The notes under the pieces are model-generated. The model worked only from the letters and a program-made list of their open reading frames with translations, was not told the origin of the DNA and made no database searches. A DNA stretch of 64,000 bases from Nitrososphaerota archaeon (lineage in GTDB: Archaea > Thermoproteota > Nitrososphaeria > Nitrososphaerales > Nitrosopumilaceae), in assembly GCA_028867755.1 (NCBI GenBank), contig JAGWFT010000001.1, positions 226,727-290,726 on the forward strand, given 5' to 3'. Below, piece after piece: positions 17,806-26,872 of this stretch. The position numbers were made by a program, and so were the translations under genes. Position 1 is the stretch's first letter, and every line of letters starts with the position of its first letter.

Positions 17806-19047
17806 GTGGATAGAGAAGAAACAATGGTGTGTGGGTTGATGACAAGAGATCCTATTGATAAATTACTTGATGATGCAGCAAGCGGTAAATCATTATTCAA
17901 AAACAGAGAGGTGTTGCATTTTACGTTCATACCAAACATGGTATTGCATAGAGATGATGAACAGAAAAAAGTTACCCAATCACTTATTCCACTGCTGAAA
18001 AAGGCCAGGCCATCAAACCTATTGATATATGGCAAACCAGGTACGGGTAAGACATTAGTTGTAAAAAAAGTACTAGATAAGATTCAAGAGCGAGTTAAGG
18101 ACGGCTCATTTCCAATACAACTGCTGTACGCAAATGCAAAGGAAGAGACCACATTATACGGACTTTTGGTAAAATTTGGCCGCCAGTTGGGACTTGCATC
18201 ACAAAAGGAGCTGCCAACAACTGGACTATCAATCAGTGAAGTCTTCAATAGGCTAATAGCAGTAATTGAAAAGAACGCCCTCAATACTGTCTTTGTAGTA
18301 GACGAGATTGATTATCTGGCAGAACTAGTATCAAAGACAGGAAAGGATGTTTTCTATTCATTAACACGAGCAAATGAGAGACTGAAAAAAGGCTCACTTA
18401 CTTTGATTGGCATATCAAACGACCTAACGTTCAAAGAAAGACTGGACCCCAGGGTTCTAAGCAGCCTAAGTGAGGAAGAGATTGTCTTTACCAACTATAC
18501 AGTTAACCAGATCAAGGAAATATTGATGGATAGGATCAAGGAAGCATTTGTTCCACACATAGTGGATCCAGCAGCCCTAAACCTATGTGCTGCAATGTCA
18601 GGCCAAGAACATGGCGATGCCAGGCGGGCAATAGACCTACTTCGTGTAGCAGGCGAGATAGCAGAACGAGAGCAGTCTGATATTGTAAAAGAAGACCAAA
18701 TTCGCAAGGCCTCTTTGAAGATGGAAGAAGATAAGGAAACAACAGCACTTAACTCATACCCCCTTCATGAAAAATTACTCATACTTGCAGTAATGAAGGC
18801 AAACGGCACCACGACAGGTGAGATATATCACTCCTACAAGAATCTCTGCAAGATCACCAGACAGAAAGAACTCACACAGCGTAGAGTCACTCAAATGCTA
18901 AGCGAGATAGAAATGACAGGATTAATCTCAGGAAAGATAGTCCATCAAGGGATGCATGGGAGAACAAAAAAATTTGCCCTGACACTAAATCCAAATACAA
19001 TAAAAAAAGCATTCAAAGAAGACTTGGCATTAGAAGATCTACTGTAA
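17806..19047 (+). CDS. cdc6: Orc1/Cdc6 replication initiator
   Basis: AAA+ ATPase that binds ORB sites and loads the MCM helicase. Walker A GKPGTGKT is at residues 76-83 and Walker B is in VFVVDEIDYL at about 165. Sensor and lid regions (FKERLDPRVLSSL, SGQEHGDARRAIDLL) are followed by a C-terminal winged helix from about 315 (LLILAVMKANGTTTGEIYHSY, QRRVTQMLSEIEMTGLI). 413 aa, usual length. Start at 17806 is the longest; in-frame starts a few codons later (before MVCGL or MTRDP) are possible. It sits beside the probable origin and converges on DP1. Confidence 0.95.
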   Translation: MDREETMVCGLMTRDPIDKLLDDAASGKSLFKNREVLHFTFIPNMVLHRDDEQKKVTQSLIPLLKKARPSNLLIYGKPGTGKTLVVKKVLDKIQERVKDGSFPIQLLYANAKEETTLYGLLVKFGRQLGLASQKELPTTGLSISEVFNRLIAVIEKNALNTVFVVDEIDYLAELVSKTGKDVFYSLTRANERLKKGSLTLIGISNDLTFKERLDPRVLSSLSEEEIVFTNYTVNQIKEILMDRIKEAFVPHIVDPAALNLCAAMSGQEHGDARRAIDLLRVAGEIAEREQSDIVKEDQIRKASLKMEEDKETTALNSYPLHEKLLILAVMKANGTTTGEIYHSYKNLCKITRQKELTQRRVTQMLSEIEMTGLISGKIVHQGMHGRTKKFALTLNPNTIKKAFKEDLALEDLL

Positions 19048-20478
19048 TCCTTCATTTGTTTCTGTAAAGTCTTTTGTAAAGACCTTCATTGTAGCCAGGT
19101 TGATGATCATGGCTATCCCTGGTGTAGGTGTAATGCCAACACTTGCCTGGTAACCAGTCTGGCTCTGCCAAGCCCCAGAGTTTACTATCAAAGTACCCTT
19201 GTACATGTCAAGATCAACAACATGTACATGGCCAGAATGAAAAATATCTGGAACCTCATTTATCACCATGAAATCTTCAAGCTCGGGGGCAATTGGCGTT
19301 CGTTTTCCATAAATTGGGCTAAGGTGCCTTGTTCTCAATAATGCACGCATTGCCCTTGCTGGTTGTGCATAGCTCAAGCCCGGAGTAGTTCCTACTACAT
19401 CATCAAGGCTCTGACCATGGAACATCAAGACCTTTACGCCATTGAGATCCAAAAAGGCAGGATTTCCAAGCATAAAGAAATTCTCTCTATTCCACAAACT
19501 TGTGTTGTGTTTTTCTGGTATTGCAGGTTGGGGAAGCGCTCTTCTACCTGGATCGTGGTTGCCAGGAATTATGAAGGTCTTGATATGTTTTGGAATCTTG
19601 TCTAAAAGCTGTGCTGCTTTTGCCATCTGTCCGTCGATATCCATTATGAGCAACTCCTTGTCCTGGTTTGGAAAGATGCCAATCCCATCAACTATATCCC
19701 CACATATCAAGAGAAACCTAACTTTTCTTGCCACTGGATCAGGACTTGAAAGCCAAGAAATGAAATCTGTAAACTCCTTTTCCATAAAATACTGGCTGCC
19801 TATGTGAATGTCTGATATCAAAACGGCATATGTCTCAGTCTTTGAGCGATTTGCTATGTGTTCTGGAACATCTGGCACTAGGAGCTCCTTTGCGATAAAT
19901 CCACCATTCTTGCCGTTTGCAACGCCAACCATTACAAACTGGTCCATCAAGAGCGAGTTTGCAGTCTCCTGCAGCTCTTGGTTCCACACCAAAATCTCTA
20001 CAGAACCTGTCGGATCGTCTATTACTAACTTGGTGACATCACGTTCAATTTTTCTATCCATCAAGAGGCCTGCAATGAACACCTCTTCACCAAGCTTACC
20101 ATCTGTCACATTTTTAATTGGTGTAAGTTTCTTTGCCTGTGATCTCTGCATCATTATTTTAAGCAATTTTGAATACCTATCTGAAAAAAGGGCCGTAAAA
20201 CCATCTATTCCCTCTGCTGATGTGACCTTTTTTGTGGGATCAAACAATATCTCATACCTATCCTCAACACCACCATCCACTTCCGACTCTACAAACATCT
20301 TAAGGTCGCTTTGATTTATCAAAAACAAATTTTGTTTTGCCTTTTCGCGAACAATCTGTTTAATTATATTCTGAAGTTCCTTCACGTCTATTTTTTCTAA
20401 TATCTTAAAAGCATCAGGATGAATCTGAAATCCTTTACTCAATGCATATGTTATTGCCGAGGATACCTCTTCTTTCAC
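19039..20478 (-). CDS. polB: DNA polymerase D small subunit DP1 (3'-5' exonuclease)
   Basis: Proofreading subunit of PolD. An OB-fold region (about residues 130-210) precedes a calcineurin-like phosphoesterase domain with all metal-binding motifs: SDIHIGS, CGDIVDG, PGNHDPG, MFHGQS and SGHVHVVD. These residues indicate an active nuclease. 479 aa, normal length. Convergent overlap of 9 bases with cdc6. The neighbourhood of origin, initiator and polymerase is typical of archaeal chromosomes. Confidence 0.95.
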   Translation of the reverse strand: MKEEVSSAITYALSKGFQIHPDAFKILEKIDVKELQNIIKQIVREKAKQNLFLINQSDLKMFVESEVDGGVEDRYEILFDPTKKVTSAEGIDGFTALFSDRYSKLLKIMMQRSQAKKLTPIKNVTDGKLGEEVFIAGLLMDRKIERDVTKLVIDDPTGSVEILVWNQELQETANSLLMDQFVMVGVANGKNGGFIAKELLVPDVPEHIANRSKTETYAVLISDIHIGSQYFMEKEFTDFISWLSSPDPVARKVRFLLICGDIVDGIGIFPNQDKELLIMDIDGQMAKAAQLLDKIPKHIKTFIIPGNHDPGRRALPQPAIPEKHNTSLWNRENFFMLGNPAFLDLNGVKVLMFHGQSLDDVVGTTPGLSYAQPARAMRALLRTRHLSPIYGKRTPIAPELEDFMVINEVPDIFHSGHVHVVDLDMYKGTLIVNSGAWQSQTGYQASVGITPTPGIAMIINLATMKVFTKDFTETNEGLQ

Positions 20479-20554
20479 AAACTGTCATAATACAACTTTT
20501 AATTAAATCTGTTCGAGCTACCAACCCTCAAATAACTCCTCAAAAACAAACTCG

Positions 20555-21094
20555 ATGTTGGTAAAAAAAAGACTCCTGATTTTTCTGATCTTCATTGTAA
20601 TATTTTCCATTGCATATTCTGCCGGCAGTGCAAGCAATCTATCAGAAGATGATTCCAAATCATTTATCAAAGAGTTTCAGCATGTTGTAGAGGGAATAGA
20701 CGCAATCGGCATATTTACTCACAACACATCTGTTGCCCTACCCATGTTTGTGCCAGGTTTTGGAATAATATGGGGATCATTTGCAGCATGGTCTACTGGA
20801 TTGGCTTTCAAGGCTCTTGTGTCTACCACTCCAACACTTGCAAAGCTTCCACCACTTGCCATAATCTATCTCTCGCCTTTTGGCGTAATGGAGTTAATTG
20901 CTTACTCAATTGGAATGTCAAGAAGCTTTCTTCTCATCAATACAATATTGAGAAGAGGATCACTCAAGAAAGAGTTACGCCCCACAGCAATAGAGATAGG
21001 AATTGTAATTGCATTGTTGCTAGCAGCGGCATTTATTGAATATGCCATGATCCAAGAATTTGGTTCAACACTTACTCAGTCAAAAACGCACTAG
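20555..21094 (+). CDS. SpoIIM-family (stage II sporulation M-like) membrane protein
   Basis: 179 aa with an N-terminal membrane segment (RLLIFLIFIVIFSIAYSAG). A loop contains GIFTHNTSVALPMFVPGFGIIWG, the HN-containing pattern shared by SpoIIM/DUF95 proteins. More segments follow (LAIIYLSPFGVMELIAYSIG and EIGIVIALLLAAAFIEYA). In archaea these proteins are small multipass membrane proteins of unknown role. Start ATG at 20555, divergent from DP1. Confidence 0.7.
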   Translation: MLVKKRLLIFLIFIVIFSIAYSAGSASNLSEDDSKSFIKEFQHVVEGIDAIGIFTHNTSVALPMFVPGFGIIWGSFAAWSTGLAFKALVSTTPTLAKLPPLAIIYLSPFGVMELIAYSIGMSRSFLLINTILRRGSLKKELRPTAIEIGIVIALLLAAAFIEYAMIQEFGSTLTQSKTH

Positions 21095-21130
21095 ATTCGT
21101 TTTTATTTTAACATAAAATAATCAAAGACA

Positions 21131-21865
21131 ATGCTCGGTCTTAAGATCCACACACTTCCAAAACTCAACAAACCCACGATGATAGCTGCACTTCCAGACA
21201 TGGGAAATGTTGCTGGAATTGGAATGGATTTTCTTGTAAAAAAATTAAAGGCAAAACTATTTGCAGAGATCTATGCGTTTTGGCCTCCAGCAGTATCGCA
21301 TGAACATGGACTGATAAAATATGAACAATCAAGCTACAAATTTTATTATTTACAGAAGGAAAACCTCGTGTTCTTTTCTGGAGAGTTTAACCCATCTGAT
21401 CCCCGTCGCCTTTACGAATTATGTTATGAGGTAGTTGACATGGCAAAAAAACTCAAAGTAAGTATGCTATATTCCATAGGTGCAGCCTTGCGGCAGCCAA
21501 GTCCTACAGAACCTAAACTGTTTGCCGCTACAACAACACAAAAACATCTAAACTTGTTAAAGAAGGAAAAACTAGAGATTCTCAACGGAAAAGGCCAGAT
21601 TACTGGCTTCAATGGCTTGGTGTTAGGTATTGCAAAAGAAAAACAACTTGATAGCATTTGCATTTTGGTAGAAATAGATAATCCAAATGTCATTCAACCC
21701 AAATCAGCTAAGCTCATACTTGCAAAACTATTGCAAATCTTAGAACTTGAACCACTGGATATGAAAGAATTAGAGGAAGAGGAAAAGAGAAAACAGTTCA
21801 TGGAACAACAGATGAGCTACATGAATGGACTAGCAAAGAAAGACAATCAACCGGGAATTGCCTAA
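21131..21865 (+). CDS. PAC2-family protein (proteasome assembly chaperone-like)
   Basis: 244 aa. IAALPDMGNVAGIGMDFLVKKL at the N-terminus, AEIYAFWPPAVSHEHGLI, and the central VFFSGEFNPSDPRRLYELCYEVVDMA match the PAC2 fold (nucleoside-phosphorylase-like sandwich). The C-terminal tail (LEEEEKRKQFMEQQMSYM) is a charged helix of the kind archaeal proteasome chaperones use. Role inferred from the family: proteasome assembly or related. It is downstream of the SpoIIM-like gene on the same strand. Confidence 0.75.
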   Translation: MLGLKIHTLPKLNKPTMIAALPDMGNVAGIGMDFLVKKLKAKLFAEIYAFWPPAVSHEHGLIKYEQSSYKFYYLQKENLVFFSGEFNPSDPRRLYELCYEVVDMAKKLKVSMLYSIGAALRQPSPTEPKLFAATTTQKHLNLLKKEKLEILNGKGQITGFNGLVLGIAKEKQLDSICILVEIDNPNVIQPKSAKLILAKLLQILELEPLDMKELEEEEKRKQFMEQQMSYMNGLAKKDNQPGIA

Positions 21866-21922
21866 CTGTGTTAAGAAATTATACCTATTCGTTAAATACG
21901 AGTTTTTGCCTTTGCTAATTAA

Positions 21923-23623
21923 ATGAAATCTGGTATCTTGTCTCTAATGGCAATTGCTGTAATTTTAATTATGTTCTGTTTACCTAACAACGCATATTCT
22001 GATTTTGTATCCAACAACAAATATCTGATTCAAGCTACAGGACTTGTATCCGGAACGCAAGACATTCTTGATTCCACAATTGACATACAACTAACTGCAG
22101 GTGCCCAAAGTGGCAGCAGCATACTTTCTACACTAGACAATGGCCTTGTTACAATTAACGGAGACAGTTATCTTAACACTGGCAACTGGACTACAACTCT
22201 GTTACGCGATGGAAAATTCCTTCTTCTACAAGGAAATGCACAAGATCAGCACGGTAACGTGGTACAACTCAATCTCTTTGGAAGACAGATAGACAGCAGC
22301 CAAAATGGTGTTGTTTACAGCATTACTGGTAAGATTACCAGCTCTGAAACCATGCGTGTAATCTACAGTGCAAAAGCAACCGTTGTTGTAAGCACAACAC
22401 CAACACAAACATCAACCAACCAAACAACAACGCAGCAAACACCATCAAATATTGTTAACATAAGCATCGTTGCTGGAGCATCTAACCACAATAATCAAAT
22501 CTTCTTTTCCCCCTCGGCCACCAGTGTGGCTCCTGGCACTGTTATAATCTGGACTAACAATGATAACATGCCTCATAGAATAATCACTGGTGTAGCAACT
22601 GTCATCGGAGGAAATGCTTCATCGCCAAAATTTACTCCTGACGGAATAATCGACAGTGGTATCATAGCTCCTGGCAAATCTTTTCAATATACCCTAACAA
22701 ACTTTAACTCCAAAACATATCTTAGTCCTGCAGCAGCACAATATCTGAATTTACCGCAAGATCAAACTGCTGGCGACATAACCTTCTTTGATCCAAATTA
22801 TACTTGGATGGTAGGAGTGATTAGCCCAACTTCAATTTCAACCCAAACACAAACAGCCCAGATTAACATATTGCAAGGAGCATCTACTGCCACAAATAAT
22901 CAGTATCTCTCCCCACCCTCTGTTCAAATTACGCCAGGCTCTACAGTTGTTTGGGTAAACCATGATTCTGTTGGACATAGAATATTGAGTGGTCAAAGCA
23001 GGCAAAATATTGCAGCAACTGGCAGTATTACACCAACAGGAACTCCAACATCACCATCATTTGTTCCAGATGGAAAGATAGACAGTGGTATCATAGCTCC
23101 CGGCCAAAGTTTCAAGTATACAATAACTGGAAGTGGCACCTTTGCATATTATGATCCCTCAAATACATGGCTAAGCGGAAACATCATTTCGGTTTCACAA
23201 ACATCAACAATGCCACCAGTGCAAGTAAGCATTCTACAGGGCGCGTCAAGGGCACAAGGGTCTGCCTCTCAGCAAAATCAAAACTATGTGAATGGATACT
23301 ATTCTCCAGACCAAATTCAGATAGCACCAGGTACCACAATAATCTGGACTAACAATGATAACGTGGCTCATTCAATATGGAGTGGTGCTGCAACCTTTAG
23401 CACAGTTAATCCATACGTGCCAGATGGCAAGATAAAGAGCGGGTCAATAGCTCCCGGCCAAACTTTTCAGGTTACCATCAACGATACTGGATTGACTAGA
23501 TTCTACGATCCATCATACACATGGATGAATGGCGTAATTGTTTCACTCCCGTCCACGCAGACTCACACGCTCAATTCTGGTGGCTTCCAGAATGGTATCA
23601 ACAAAGCCTGTCCTTTCTGTTAA
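21923..23623 (+). CDS. secreted protein with three cupredoxin-like domains
   Basis: 566 aa with an N-terminal signal peptide (LSLMAIAVILIMFCLPNNAYS). After an N-terminal beta domain and a Thr/Gln-rich linker come three plastocyanin-like domains, each with a PGTVIIW-type strand: PGTVIIWTNNDNMPHRI, PGSTVVWVNHDSVGHRI and PGTTIIWTNNDNVAHSI. Each holds the first His ligand, but the loop that should carry Cys-His-Met instead reads FDPNYTWM, YDPSNTWL or YDPSYTWM, so type-1 copper binding is doubtful. The protein ends in ACPFC, a CxxC motif. Such exported cupredoxins are abundant in ammonia-oxidising archaea as electron carriers. Confidence 0.8.
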   Translation: MKSGILSLMAIAVILIMFCLPNNAYSDFVSNNKYLIQATGLVSGTQDILDSTIDIQLTAGAQSGSSILSTLDNGLVTINGDSYLNTGNWTTTLLRDGKFLLLQGNAQDQHGNVVQLNLFGRQIDSSQNGVVYSITGKITSSETMRVIYSAKATVVVSTTPTQTSTNQTTTQQTPSNIVNISIVAGASNHNNQIFFSPSATSVAPGTVIIWTNNDNMPHRIITGVATVIGGNASSPKFTPDGIIDSGIIAPGKSFQYTLTNFNSKTYLSPAAAQYLNLPQDQTAGDITFFDPNYTWMVGVISPTSISTQTQTAQINILQGASTATNNQYLSPPSVQITPGSTVVWVNHDSVGHRILSGQSRQNIAATGSITPTGTPTSPSFVPDGKIDSGIIAPGQSFKYTITGSGTFAYYDPSNTWLSGNIISVSQTSTMPPVQVSILQGASRAQGSASQQNQNYVNGYYSPDQIQIAPGTTIIWTNNDNVAHSIWSGAATFSTVNPYVPDGKIKSGSIAPGQTFQVTINDTGLTRFYDPSYTWMNGVIVSLPSTQTHTLNSGGFQNGINKACPFC

Positions 23624-23664
23624 GAAAGACGGAACATAGGCTACGCTAGTTAGTAAAAGTAGTA

Positions 23665-24363
23665 TTAGAAATTTATGTATGATTCTAGTCTTGTTTGATC
23701 AAATACCATTACGGAAAGATCAGAAAATTGTTTTCCTTCCAGATCTTTTACTGTTCCAACAAAACAAGTCTCCTTCTCCGTTGTAAGAAACTCAAAGACA
23801 TGCACTTTTATTTTTGAAGTGTCAAACCCATGATTTTTCAAATAGATTGCAATCTCAGACTGCATAAAGTGCTTTGAGGGCTCTTTTGGCCAGGGGCGTG
23901 GCACCAGCACTACACTTAATCCATCTGCCAGTGCTTTTTGGAGCTCAAGCTTCTTTTCTTCTATGCTAGTTGACACATGCATAGTTATCACCCTGCTTTT
24001 GTCAAGTGGTACCCTTGCTTTTGATGCAGCAACTTGCACTGAGCTTATACCTGGAACTACCTGCACATCTCCGAAAATTTCAATTAACCTATCAACAACC
24101 TCTGATTCAGAAAAGTTTACGTCCCCCGTGAATGGTACAACACAAGTCTTGCTCCCAAGAACCTTGGAGACTTTTTGGTATGCTTCTTCCTGATCTTGCA
24201 TCGTTATCTCATAAACCTCTTTATTTTTGATGAGCTCCTCAATAGTTTTGAGAGTATACTTGTAACCTATTACAATGTCAGAATTTGTCACAATTTCCTT
24301 TACTATATCTGTGACATATTCTGGTGAGCCAGGTCCTACTCCCACTGCAAAAACTTTTCCCAT
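23665..24363 (-). CDS. cbiE: cobalt-precorrin-7 (C5)-methyltransferase, CbiE-like
   Basis: SAM-dependent tetrapyrrole methylase of cobalamin synthesis. The start MGKVFAVGVGPGSPEYVT is the standard methylase N-terminus. VVPFTGDVNFSESEVVDRL replaces the usual SGDPG loop, as in CbiE. VVPGISSVQVAASKARVPL is the third motif. A TTG eight codons upstream (24387) gives a longer frame, but ATG at 24363 places the first beta-strand correctly. CbiE rather than another Cbi methylase is judged from the GDVNFSES motif. CbiH and BluB occur elsewhere in the window. Confidence 0.8.
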   Translation of the reverse strand: MGKVFAVGVGPGSPEYVTDIVKEIVTNSDIVIGYKYTLKTIEELIKNKEVYEITMQDQEEAYQKVSKVLGSKTCVVPFTGDVNFSESEVVDRLIEIFGDVQVVPGISSVQVAASKARVPLDKSRVITMHVSTSIEEKKLELQKALADGLSVVLVPRPWPKEPSKHFMQSEIAIYLKNHGFDTSKIKVHVFEFLTTEKETCFVGTVKDLEGKQFSDLSVMVFDQTRLESYINF

Positions 24364-24446
24364 AAAGACATCTTTTGTAATGTTCAATATAATTCACAAT
24401 TTGGAAACACAATTAGCTTTTATTTGCGAGCTCAAAGTCTTTATCA

Positions 24447-25136
24447 TTGAATAACACAATAATCCCAGTCTCTCTCCTTTTGATTCTGGTTAGTTTTGTT
24501 CCAATCTCTTCTGCAAGTATGCAAAACTCTACATTGGATTCACAGGGAAACTATGCAAATCTATCTCTTGGTATAACATTTCAGGCCCCTGCTGGCTGGA
24601 CAGTCCAAGAACCAAAAAAATCCCAGCCTGATGCACCAGACATTGCCGTGATTGCTCCATACTCTGGTGGATTTACACCATCAATTTCATTTACCATTGA
24701 GAAATCAAATGGGACAACACTTGATGATTATATAAAAAATAAAAACAGTCAATTGATTAATGCCAGCCAGTCAAGCAACATATTATTTCTGTCAGAACAA
24801 GACGGAACAATTGGTGGAGTTGATGCCAAAATATCATTGTTGCAAGAAAATTTTACTTCGCAAAACAGCAGTAATGCAATAAGATTCAAACAGGCAACAG
24901 TTCTGACAAATAATGAATTTTATACAATAACTTATGCAAATAAGGAATCAAATTTTGACAGCGATTTATCAAGCTATGATCAGCTATTGGGCTCTATCAA
25001 ATTTATGAGCAATGACACATCTTTTTCTTGGACTGGCTATCTTTTCATTGGCATAGCAGGGGCTGCGCTTATTGCAGGTGCGATAATCGCAATTAAAAGA
25101 AAATCATCACAAAAAAATATCTCCTCAGATAAATAA
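24447..25136 (+). CDS. exported, C-terminally anchored protein, PsbP-like domain
   Basis: 229 aa. It has a signal peptide (IIPVSLLLILVSFVPISSASM), a domain beginning LGITFQAPAGWTVQEP like the PsbP/DUF1795 fold, and a C-terminal membrane helix (YLFIGIAGAALIAGAIIAI) followed by KRK. Many N-x-S/T sites suggest surface exposure. TTG start at 24447. Function unknown; probably a cell-surface lipoprotein-like or membrane-anchored protein. Confidence 0.65.
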   Translation: MNNTIIPVSLLLILVSFVPISSASMQNSTLDSQGNYANLSLGITFQAPAGWTVQEPKKSQPDAPDIAVIAPYSGGFTPSISFTIEKSNGTTLDDYIKNKNSQLINASQSSNILFLSEQDGTIGGVDAKISLLQENFTSQNSSNAIRFKQATVLTNNEFYTITYANKESNFDSDLSSYDQLLGSIKFMSNDTSFSWTGYLFIGIAGAALIAGAIIAIKRKSSQKNISSDK

Positions 25137-25240
25137 AAACAAGTTACTATTCGTGAGTAATATGGTCCATATCTATACAGAAAAAACATAGTAGGATAGA
25201 TGAGAGAAAGATAAAATACGGTGTTTGGAGAACATAGGGT

Positions 25241-25564
25241 ATGAAAAAGGAGTACATTGTAGTAAGGATTGAGAGCTCCCCTGATGGTGCACCATACGTA
25301 GTAGTCTCTCTATCCTCTTCTAAAGATTTCAAAGAGCAAAATAGCACCCCAATGTCTCCCTTTGGCTCTGGCGTCATGGGATTTACCAATATGGATGACA
25401 TGATAAAGGGCCTTAACAAAATGATGGCAGGAGGCGGCATGGGAGGAATGGGAAGCGGAATTACCTCTATCAAACTAGATATGCATGAATACAAGGAGCT
25501 AAACCTTTCAGTGGGAGACAAGGTATATCTAGAAATAACAAGAGCCGAGTCTCTTGGAATTTAG
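25241..25564 (+). CDS. conserved hypothetical archaeal protein with Gly/Met-rich loop
   Basis: 107 aa. Beta-strands at both ends (KEYIVVRIESS, APYVVVSLSS; ITSIKLDMHEYKEL, LSVGDKVYLEITRAES) flank a flexible Met/Gly-rich insert ([13 protein letters not shown]). The C-terminal block looks like a small beta-barrel (AbrB- or OB-like), but I do not recognise the family. ATG at 25241. Convergent with the ACT-domain gene. Confidence 0.6.
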   Translation: MKKEYIVVRIESSPDGAPYVVVSLSSSKDFKEQNSTPMSPFGSGVMGFTNMDDMIKGLNKMMAGGGMGGMGSGITSIKLDMHEYKELNLSVGDKVYLEITRAESLGI

Positions 25565-25571
25565 GATTATA

Positions 25572-26234
25572 CTATCGGGAAATTTCTCCGCGCAGGATTT
25601 CATATGCCCTTGCGGCGTCCTTTTCATGTAACACTAGGACAATATCGTCTTGTCCAAAAAAGGCATTAACAAGCTCAATTCCGCTATCATGAAGAATTTC
25701 CGATACATACGATACTACGTCTGACTCATTTTCTGACTGGGGTATGTGAATGCTTATCTTTGCAAGCCCAGTTTGGAAAAAGTTTTTGTGTGAAGAAAAG
25801 GATTCCAGCAATTTTCTTACATCACTAATGTCTTCAGTTAGGAACCTAAACGAGTCTGTGAACCTAAAAAATTCGTAATTTGGATCAGCTCTGGTAAATC
25901 CATCCATCAACGCCCTTACATCCTCCATTCCAAAATCTTGCGAGGAAAATTTGATATCTAGTATTCCATCGGTAAGCGAGAGTCTGGCATTTTTTAGCAC
26001 TGGCTCGCTTTGCACATCATCTTTTTTCTCAAAAGAATCTGCATATCTCTTGATTGCTACCACGATAGTGTTGAGGTTTACAGAACCGCCAACTTGAGTC
26101 TCCACCTCTTTTTGGATCTTCACAGCAAGTGCCGTATAGTTTACCAAATCCATCTTGATGCAATCGTAAATTGACCTGTTCTTGGTGATTATCTCTCTGA
26201 CTGCATCAGGAACAGAAAGATTAACCGTACGCAT
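25572..26234 (-). CDS. ACT-domain-like regulator with N-terminal HTH-like region
   Basis: 220 aa. The N-terminus (VNLSVPDAVREIITKNRSIYDC, NYTALAVKIQKEV) resembles an HTH. The C-terminal part has aspartokinase-type ACT patterns (LAKISIHIPQSENESDVVSYVSEILHDSGIELVNAFFG, DIVLVLHEKDAARAYEIL). This fits an amino-acid-sensing regulator, but the ligand is unknown. It diverges from the small heat-shock gene; the shared intergenic region has a 10-bp inverted repeat. Confidence 0.6.
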   Translation of the reverse strand: MRTVNLSVPDAVREIITKNRSIYDCIKMDLVNYTALAVKIQKEVETQVGGSVNLNTIVVAIKRYADSFEKKDDVQSEPVLKNARLSLTDGILDIKFSSQDFGMEDVRALMDGFTRADPNYEFFRFTDSFRFLTEDISDVRKLLESFSSHKNFFQTGLAKISIHIPQSENESDVVSYVSEILHDSGIELVNAFFGQDDIVLVLHEKDAARAYEILRGEISR

Positions 26235-26264
26235 ATAGGAATATGAACTGTCATCTATATTAGC

Positions 26265-26326
26265 CTATGTAATAATCATATATCATAACCACATAATATT
26301 TATATAATGTCATGAATATTACATAG
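26265..26326. promoter_or_regulatory. divergent promoter region with perfect 10-bp inverted repeat
   Basis: CTATGTAATA at 26265-26274 and its exact reverse complement TATTACATAG at 26317-26326 are 42 bases apart and flank the TATA-like TTTATATAATG at 26299-26309. The pair sits between the ACT regulator and the small heat-shock gene, a good place for a two-site operator. Confidence 0.55.
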
Positions 26327-26342
26327 TATAAGTGATTATGAC

Positions 26343-26843
26343 ATGATAGAACAAGATGAGTTTGACAACCTCTTCCAAAGAATGCTACGACCTTTCAAAG
26401 GTCTAGATAACATATGGGATGAGCTAGAAGGTTCTGCTAACCTGCAGACGTTTGGTCCATACTATTATGGTTACACGGCAACGATAGGACCAGATGGCAA
26501 GCCAGTGGTAAGAGAATACGGAAACATACGACCAGGTCTTCTTCCAGCTGTAGAAACAAGAGAACCCTTTGCAGATGTTATCGTAGATGACAAAGAGAAG
26601 GTTCTGAAAGTTGTGGCTGAAATGCCAGGAGTAGAGAAGAAGGACATCAAGATCGAAGTAGTCGGTCGTACGATCTTAATTGATGCAGAACATGAAGAAA
26701 GAAAATACCACACCAAGATTCCCATCAAGCAAAAGGTTGACGAAAATTCTGTCAAGGCAACCTATGCCAACGGAATTCTTGAAGTGAGGTTCAAGCTAAA
26801 GGAAGAGGAAAGACCTCGAGGCAAAACAGTAGAGGTTGAATAA
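26343..26843 (+). CDS. small heat shock protein, Hsp20/alpha-crystallin family
   Basis: 166 aa ATP-independent holdase. The N-terminal arm ([22 protein letters not shown]) is followed by the alpha-crystallin domain from about residue 70: [30 protein letters not shown], then [18 protein letters not shown] and the conserved [15 protein letters not shown] box lies at about 26299. 29 bases downstream starts cdc48, also a protein-quality factor, so co-transcription is plausible. Confidence 0.92.
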   Translation: MIEQDEFDNLFQRMLRPFKGLDNIWDELEGSANLQTFGPYYYGYTATIGPDGKPVVREYGNIRPGLLPAVETREPFADVIVDDKEKVLKVVAEMPGVEKKDIKIEVVGRTILIDAEHEERKYHTKIPIKQKVDENSVKATYANGILEVRFKLKEEERPRGKTVEVE

Positions 26844-26872
26844 CTCCCTTTCTTTTTTATGGTGATAAAATT

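Noticed and set aside
24447-25136. Secreted Ser/Asn-rich protein as an S-layer protein
   Set aside because: Too short, and the domain start resembles PsbP/DUF1795; no S-layer features.
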